Notes under the pieces: model-generated
The model's database searches: none
Seen by the model: only the letters and a program-made list of their open reading frames with translations
What the model was told of the DNA's origin: nothing
Program-made: the position numbers and the translations under genes
Part shown: positions 36,426 to 41,458 of the stretch, piece after piece
Layout of the letters: each line of letters begins with the position of its first letter
How positions within the stretch are numbered: the first letter of the stretch is position 1
NCBI GenBank assembly: GCA_903839405.1
Contig: CAIMCD010000011.1
Coordinates: 1 to 41,458, forward strand
Source of the DNA: an uncultured Chlorobiaceae bacterium
GTDB taxonomy: Bacteria; Bacteroidota; Chlorobiia; Chlorobiales; Chlorobiaceae
Direction of reading: 5' to 3'
DNA: 41,458 bases

Positions 36426-36470
36426 GGAGTGGTTGCGTATATTAATACGGATAAACACCTTGACCACTCC
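36426..36470. promoter_or_regulatory. Nested inverted repeats upstream of the TIR-CHAT gene
   Basis: GGAGTGGT (36426-36433) and ACCACTCC (36463-36470) form a perfect 8-base inverted repeat. Inside it, CGTAT-N4-ATACG (about 36436-36449) forms a second one. The outer repeat ends 14 bases before the ATG at 36484. It could be an operator or a leader hairpin masking the start. Confidence 0.4.
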
Positions 36471-36483
36471 AGAAGTATCAACC

Positions 36484-39400
36484 ATGAGCAAGCTTTTCAT
36501 CTCCCACAGTTCCAAGGACGATCCCTTCGTGCACGACCTTCGTATGGCGCTGGCCGATCACGGCGTGAATGGCTGGATTGATTCGCGGGAGCTGCGCGGT
36601 GGCGATCCGCTCTGGCCGGAAATTGAGAAGGCTATTAATGATGCCTCAGCCTTTGCTGTTGTGGTCAGCCCGGATGCGTTGCAGTCAAAGTGGGTTGGCA
36701 AGGAGCTGCTCTATGCTCTTGAACTACGGAAAGAGCGGGGGAGAGATAAGTTTCCGGTTATTCCGCTTTCGCTGAATGGCACCAAACTGGGTTTGCTGGA
36801 ACAATTTTTTGGAGAAGAGCCGATTTACATCCCTGTGACCAGCTCGGCGGGCGGTGTTGAAGCAGCGATGAATGCACTTCTGATAGCTACGAGGCATCGC
36901 CTTCCATCCGACCTCTCTTCCATGCCTCAGCCGACAGCCGAGCCGATGGAGGAGCTGGTACTTGAGCTTACCAACCTGAAGTTTGATGTTGATCCCCTTA
37001 AACATCGAGCCTCTGCACGTGCCCGGCTTGTTTATCAGCCTGCCACACCAGGGCAGCCTGAAGTTAAGAGTCTGCATAGCTGGCATTTTGTTGCGCCTCT
37101 CGGCCCGATCGAAGCCGAGGATCTACGCTGGTATCTTGAGAAATTCGCTACCTGGCCGAGTGGAGTCTCTGTTGTTCAGGAGAGAGCGAGGAAGGTGGAG
37201 GAGAATCTGGTGACGTGGGGCAAGCTTCTTTACGATGCGGCTATGCCGGTGGAGCATACGTCGAACGTTATGCAGGCGTGGGCGAAGGTTGGTGAGCGTG
37301 CAGGTCGTCGTTTTTCTGTTTTTGTTGATTCTGAGCTTGAATCTGGTGCTCCGGAAGCTGACGACAATATTGCCAAAGAAGCAGCCACTGATCTGCTCGG
37401 CCTGCCGTGGGAGCTGCTTCACAATGGATATAACTATCTCTTTCAAGGCGCGAGGCCCACACGTGTCCGACGGCGGTTGCCGAACACGAAGGTGCTTGAT
37501 GTGCCGGTGGTGGCACCACCTATCCGCATTCTGCTCGTTACCGCACGGCCTGTGGACGAATATTGCAGCTACATCGACCATCGTGCCAGCGCCCTGCCGC
37601 TGGTGGAGGCGATGGAGTCGCTGCCCGGTCTGGTCAAGCTCCATGTGCTCAACCCGCCCACGCTCCCGGCCTTGCGCGCTGAACTTGACCGGGCGCGTGA
37701 ACACAAAGAGCCCTACCATGTGGTTCACTTTGATGGTCATGGCATTTATGATCGCTCGGTCGGGCTTGGCGGGCTCTGCTTCGAGAAGCCGGAGGATTCT
37801 GCCAAGCTGGAGAAGCGTCGGCACACCACCGTGTTTACCAGTGAGCTTGGCCCGCTGCTCTCCGACTACCGCATTCCGCTGGTCTTCCTTGATGCTTGCC
37901 AGAGCGGGAAAGCTGAACAGGCATCCGAGTCGGTTGCTTCCGGCCTGCTCAAGGTGGGCGTAGCCTCCGTGGTAGCCATGAGCCACAGCGTGCTGGTTGA
38001 GAGCGCACGCCGCTTTGTTGAGGCATTTTACAAGGCGCTGGCTGACGGCAAACGGGTGGGTGACGCCATGCTTGCGGGGCAGCGCTCTCTCAAGGATGAC
38101 TCTTTCCGTGGCCGCATTTTTGGCGCAGGTGAACTGCACCTTGATGACTGGTTTGTGCCGGTGCTCTTTCAGGAGAAGAGTGACCCGCAACTCTTTACCA
38201 CATCGCCCGCCAGGCAGACGCAGGAGGATTTTAAAACTTCGCTTGCGGCCCGATTTGGCGCGCTGCCAGAAGAGCCAAAAACCGGCTTTATTGGTCGCAG
38301 CCGCGAGCTGCTTGCGCTTCAGCGGTTGCTGCAATCGGGCGAAAAAGAGCGTTACGCTGTGGTGCGCGGTCAGGGCGGCGAAGGCAAAACCGCACTTGCG
38401 GCCGAGTTTGCCCGCTGGATGGTTCGCTCCCACCAGCTCCGCCGCGCAGCCTTTGTTTCTGTTGAGAAGCACTCAGATCAGCTTGCAATTCTCGACTTCT
38501 TTGGTCGTCAATTGGTGGAAGCGAAGTACTCGGTGGCTACTTTTGAGAGCCTTGAAAAAGCCATCCTGCCGGTTGAGCGCGCCTTACGTGAGCAGGCGAC
38601 CTTGCTGGTGGTTGACAACATGGAGAGCATTCTCCTGCCGCCCTTCCTCGCCGATGCAGCGCCGGAGGCGCTCTCTGAAGATGGTCGCCGTGAACTGGAG
38701 GCTATCCTTTCGCTCTGCAATCAGCTCATGAAGGTGGGCGAGACGCGGCTCATCTTCACCAGCCGGGAACCTTTGCCTGCCCCCTTTGACGGCGTGCGAA
38801 ATTGCCGCGAACTGCACCAGCTTGACCGCGAGGATGCGGTGAAACTGGTTGAGCGGACCCTGAACGCGGCTGGCGGAGAGGCGGGCGCTTCGGGAGACGC
38901 TGCGCGTGAGGAGATTGAGCAACTGGTGGAAGCGGTTCACTGCCACGCCCGCACGCTGGCCCTGCTTGCTCCGGCTCTGCGGAAGAGCGGCGTTGCAGCT
39001 ACCCGTAACTCGCTGGTTCAACTGATGGTGGAGATGGAGCGGAAGTTCCCCGGCAACCGGGAGCACTCCCTCTTCGCCAGCGTCGAACTTTCGCTGCGGC
39101 GTATGTCGGAAGCTAACCGTGACCGTGTGAAGGTGCTTGGAGTGTTTCACGGCGGTGTTGATCTGGACGTGCTTCGCGTGATGATGGAGTGGGAAAAGGC
39201 AGATGTGGAGTCGCTGGCGGCTGAACTGGTCGAGACTGGACTGGCAACGCCCAACCGCTACAACCATCTCACGCTTAATCCCGCTCTCTCTCCATACCTT
39301 TCCGGGCGGATGGAAACGGTGGAGCGCGAAGCGTTGACCGCCCGCTGGATCGAAGCAATGCGACGCTACGCGGAGTTTCTTCGGCAGCAGCAGCATCAGA

Positions 39401-40878
39401 ACACCGAGATAGCGGCAACGCTGACGCTGCTGGAGCTGCCGAACTTGTTTGCTCTGCTCGATCTCGTGCAGCAGGCGGGTGATGCGGAAGCGACAATTGG
39501 TCTATCTACAACGCTTTACAGCTTGCTGCAATGGCTTGGCAAACCGCGTCTCTTGGCGCGTGTGGGAGAGGTGCGCGATGCCGCTGCATCAGCAATGACC
39601 AGCTCATGGAACCACGCTCAATACCAGGTAATGGATAACCGTATTGACCAGCAGCTTGCTACCGGTCATTTGCAAGAGGCTTATGATGGTGCACAAGCGC
39701 TGCTTGAGCGTGCACGGATGGCAGGTGAAACGGCTTATCCCGATTCCGATTACGATTTGGCAATGGCTTACTGGCTTTTTGCTCGAGTGTTGCAGAGTGT
39801 TGGTGGAGCGGAAGAGGCCTTGCCCCTGCTTGATGAGGCCCGTCAGCGCTTTGAGGCTTTTGAGAAAAAGGAGCCGGGAAGAGGTGCGGAGAGGATGGCC
39901 TCCGCCTGCTTTACGGAACAAGGCGACGCTTTTCTCGATTTGGGTCGTCTCGACGAAGCGGCTGCTGCTTACGAAGAGGGTATTCGCCGAGATGAGCAAC
40001 GTGGTGCTGAGCGAGATGTTGCTGTCGGAAAAATTCAGCTTGGAACTGTGCGCATGGAACAGCGTCGTTACCCGGAGGCACTCGGGGCTTATGAAGAGGC
40101 ACGCAAGCAGTTCAACGCTCTGGACGAACCGGGCTCTGTTGCTGCGGTATGGCATCAGACCGGCATGGTCTATCAGGATATGGGCCAGCCGGAAGCAGCG
40201 GAGGATGCTTATCGTCAATCGCTTGCAATCAAGGTGCAGCTTGGCAATGTTGCCGCGCAGGCAAGCACGCTTGGGCAACTGGGAAACTTGTATGACGATC
40301 AGCTTGATCGTCCGGAGGAGGCTGCAACTTTTTACAGGCAAGCTGCGGATAACTATGTCAAAATTGCCGATGCTTCGAAGGAAGGTATTGTGAGGAACAA
40401 TCTTGCAAGAACCTTACGAAAGCTACATCGCCTCGACGAAGCACGACTTGAACTTTTGCGAGCGATCGAATGTGATGCGCAGTTTGGCAATGCTTCTTCG
40501 CCGTGGACGGCTTGGTCGATCCTTGCTGACATTGAGAGAGATGCCGGAAACCCCGCAGCGGCTGCAGAGGCAAAGCGCAAGGCCATCGACAGCTACCTTG
40601 CCTACCGCCGCGACGGTGGCGAGAACCACAGCGACGCTGGTCGAGATTGCTTTGCTGTGACCCAAGCCATACTAGCTGGTGACGTGGTTGGCGCAACGAC
40701 TTTTCTTCATGAACAAGTTGACGCTTGGGAGGCTGCTGGTTTTGGCGGTTTCATCCGTGCCCTCCAGGCAATCGTCGCTGGCAGCCGCGACCGCACCCTT
40801 GCTGAAGCCGAGGATCTTCACTATAGCATGGCTGCAGAAATTCTCTTTCTTATCGAAACGCTGGAGAAGCAGCAGTAG
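36484..40878 (+). CDS. TIR-CHAT-STAND NTPase-TPR protein, candidate NLR-like immune effector
   Basis: A 1464-residue protein with four modules. (1) TIR, residues 1-140: KLFISHSSKDD, WIDSRELRGGD, and W70-x3-E74 with the presumed NADase Glu. (2) CHAT caspase-like protease, about 345-560: His419 in HFDGHG and Cys472 in FLDACQSG; the preceding 150-345 is likely its associated region. (3) STAND/NB-ARC-like NTPase, about 600-900: FIGRSREL, Walker A GQGGEGKT (629-636), Walker B LLVVDN (Asp711), TSRE (759-762), then a winged-helix-like region to about 1000. (4) TPRs, about 1050-1370. By family knowledge this is sensor (TPR), switch (NTPase) and effectors (protease, NADase) in one chain, as in bacterial NLR-like defence proteins. 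What triggers it and what it cuts are unknown. The start is an ATG; the frame opens 25 codons earlier but TIR begins at the ATG. No partner gene is adjacent. Confidence 0.9.
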   Translation: MSKLFISHSSKDDPFVHDLRMALADHGVNGWIDSRELRGGDPLWPEIEKAINDASAFAVVVSPDALQSKWVGKELLYALELRKERGRDKFPVIPLSLNGTKLGLLEQFFGEEPIYIPVTSSAGGVEAAMNALLIATRHRLPSDLSSMPQPTAEPMEELVLELTNLKFDVDPLKHRASARARLVYQPATPGQPEVKSLHSWHFVAPLGPIEAEDLRWYLEKFATWPSGVSVVQERARKVEENLVTWGKLLYDAAMPVEHTSNVMQAWAKVGERAGRRFSVFVDSELESGAPEADDNIAKEAATDLLGLPWELLHNGYNYLFQGARPTRVRRRLPNTKVLDVPVVAPPIRILLVTARPVDEYCSYIDHRASALPLVEAMESLPGLVKLHVLNPPTLPALRAELDRAREHKEPYHVVHFDGHGIYDRSVGLGGLCFEKPEDSAKLEKRRHTTVFTSELGPLLSDYRIPLVFLDACQSGKAEQASESVASGLLKVGVASVVAMSHSVLVESARRFVEAFYKALADGKRVGDAMLAGQRSLKDDSFRGRIFGAGELHLDDWFVPVLFQEKSDPQLFTTSPARQTQEDFKTSLAARFGALPEEPKTGFIGRSRELLALQRLLQSGEKERYAVVRGQGGEGKTALAAEFARWMVRSHQLRRAAFVSVEKHSDQLAILDFFGRQLVEAKYSVATFESLEKAILPVERALREQATLLVVDNMESILLPPFLADAAPEALSEDGRRELEAILSLCNQLMKVGETRLIFTSREPLPAPFDGVRNCRELHQLDREDAVKLVERTLNAAGGEAGASGDAAREEIEQLVEAVHCHARTLALLAPALRKSGVAATRNSLVQLMVEMERKFPGNREHSLFASVELSLRRMSEANRDRVKVLGVFHGGVDLDVLRVMMEWEKADVESLAAELVETGLATPNRYNHLTLNPALSPYLSGRMETVEREALTARWIEAMRRYAEFLRQQQHQNTEIAATLTLLELPNLFALLDLVQQAGDAEATIGLSTTLYSLLQWLGKPRLLARVGEVRDAAASAMTSSWNHAQYQVMDNRIDQQLATGHLQEAYDGAQALLERARMAGETAYPDSDYDLAMAYWLFARVLQSVGGAEEALPLLDEARQRFEAFEKKEPGRGAERMASACFTEQGDAFLDLGRLDEAAAAYEEGIRRDEQRGAERDVAVGKIQLGTVRMEQRRYPEALGAYEEARKQFNALDEPGSVAAVWHQTGMVYQDMGQPEAAEDAYRQSLAIKVQLGNVAAQASTLGQLGNLYDDQLDRPEEAATFYRQAADNYVKIADASKEGIVRNNLARTLRKLHRLDEARLELLRAIECDAQFGNASSPWTAWSILADIERDAGNPAAAAEAKRKAIDSYLAYRRDGGENHSDAGRDCFAVTQAILAGDVVGATTFLHEQVDAWEAAGFGGFIRALQAIVAGSRDRTLAEAEDLHYSMAAEILFLIETLEKQQ

Positions 40879-40887
40879 GCTTTACGA

Positions 40888-41458
40888 TCATTCTCCGCAC
40901 TTGTTGAGCATGGCGATAATCTCTTCCGGGTGGTGAACCAGCGATTTTGCGCCGAACTCCAGCAGTTCGCTTTTGGGCCTGAATCCCCAGAGCACCCCGA
41001 GCGGATACATTCCAGCCCTTGAGGCGGTCAGCATATCAATGCCGCTGTCGCCGACGTAGAGAATATCAGCAGGCTTTTCCCCAACCATTTGGGCCACAAG
41101 CAGCGCCCCTTCAGGGTCGGGCTTGTGGCGAATGGCGCTATGGTGGCCCATCACCACCTCGAACTTCCACTCCTTCAGCAGCTCTTCAGCGCAAAGCTTG
41201 GTGAAGTGATCGGCTTTGTTGGAGAGGATTGCAATTTTAATTCCGTGCGACACCAGAGCGTCCAGCAGTTCGGCAATGCCCGCATAGGGGCGTGAGTGGA
41301 GGTTCCACTTATCGGCATAATCCACCATCAGATCCTTGAGGAGCCGGTCAATTATCTCCTCAGTGCCCGCCTCTTTGGGCAGCGCTTTTCGCACCAGCTC
41401 CCTCATGCCGTGCCCCACCAGAAAGCGGCACTCGTCAAGCGTGTGCACAGGATAGTGG
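40888..41458 (-). CDS. HAD-superfamily phosphatase, phosphoglycolate phosphatase-like (5' end off window)
   Basis: At least 190 codons of a HAD hydrolase whose start lies beyond the window. The in-frame sequence continues to the last base (HYPVHTLDECRFLVGHGM), and the nucleophile motif DxDGT is missing because it is outside. Visible are the cap helices, motif II in IAILSNKADH, motif III Lys in HKPDPEGAL, and motif IV GDSGIDMLTASRAGM. This order and spacing match phosphoglycolate/pyrophosphate phosphatases (Gph/PpaX). The gene converges on the TIR-CHAT gene with nine bases between stops and has no obvious connection with it. Confidence 0.88.
   Translation of the reverse strand, partial: HYPVHTLDECRFLVGHGMRELVRKALPKEAGTEEIIDRLLKDLMVDYADKWNLHSRPYAGIAELLDALVSHGIKIAILSNKADHFTKLCAEELLKEWKFEVVMGHHSAIRHKPDPEGALLVAQMVGEKPADILYVGDSGIDMLTASRAGMYPLGVLWGFRPKSELLEFGAKSLVHHPEEIIAMLNKCGE

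Noticed and set aside
37123..38472. A 449-codon minus-strand open frame inside the TIR-CHAT gene
   Set aside because: Antisense to a well-supported multidomain gene. The product is Arg/His/Cys-rich with no recognisable fold, as expected of a shadow frame.
36484..40878. A type III-E CRISPR (Craspase) link because of the CHAT and TPR domains
   Set aside because: No CRISPR array, gRAMP effector or Csx30-like gene is nearby, and the order TIR-CHAT-NTPase-TPR differs from the TPR-CHAT protein of that system.

Overview
The window comes from a green sulfur bacterium (Chlorobiaceae; Chlorobium/Pelodictyon/Prosthecochloris type). The strongest single clue is a 75-residue protein at 33118-33345 that reads like the CsmB/CsmF chlorosome envelope proteins. 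A plant-type carotene desaturase, a complete propionyl-CoA to succinyl-CoA operon (its product feeds the reductive TCA cycle) and a split transketolase fit the same group. No replication origin, insertion sequence, integrase or CRISPR array is visible. Assignments rest on reading translated sequence and motifs; no database search was run.

Layout. 1-2.0 kb, minus strand: a partial tRNA, tRNA-Met(CAT), ispD and queA. 2.1-6.6 kb, minus: a beta-phosphoglucomutase/GH65 disaccharide phosphorylase fusion and a trehalose-phosphatase-like HAD protein. 6.8-9.7 kb, minus: an APC amino-acid permease, a short-chain dehydrogenase and tmk. 9.8-12.1 kb: a membrane zinc metallopeptidase (minus), then slipin and UspA (plus). 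12.1-21.2 kb, minus: one six-gene transcription unit prpE - epimerase - AccA/AccD-like carboxyltransferase fusion - mutase small subunit - mutase large subunit - meaB. 21.4-25.8 kb: rsmA (minus), then transketolase C-terminal half, ybaB, recR and carotene desaturase (plus).

25.7-29.5 kb is the accessory and decaying stretch. It holds a toxin-antitoxin scar, tRNA-Arg(CCG) and tRNA-Pro(CGG), and a HEPN-like orphan gene ending in an integron-attC-like core. Two further small orphans follow, then a rhodanese behind a CsoR/CstR-like operator, and an internally deleted and frameshifted Sfp-type phosphopantetheinyl transferase. 29.8-36.4 kb carries a multi-PAS hybrid histidine kinase, the chlorosome protein, trmH, a metallophosphoesterase and an exported SdiA-regulated-type protein.

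The most interesting gene is at 36484-40878: one 1464-residue protein joining an N-terminal TIR domain with its catalytic Glu, a CHAT caspase-like protease with its His/Cys dyad, a STAND/NB-ARC-type NTPase with Walker A and B, and C-terminal TPRs. This looks like a two-effector, NLR-like immune or cell-suicide protein. It sits alone between housekeeping genes and has nested inverted repeats just upstream of its start. The window ends inside a phosphoglycolate-phosphatase-like gene.
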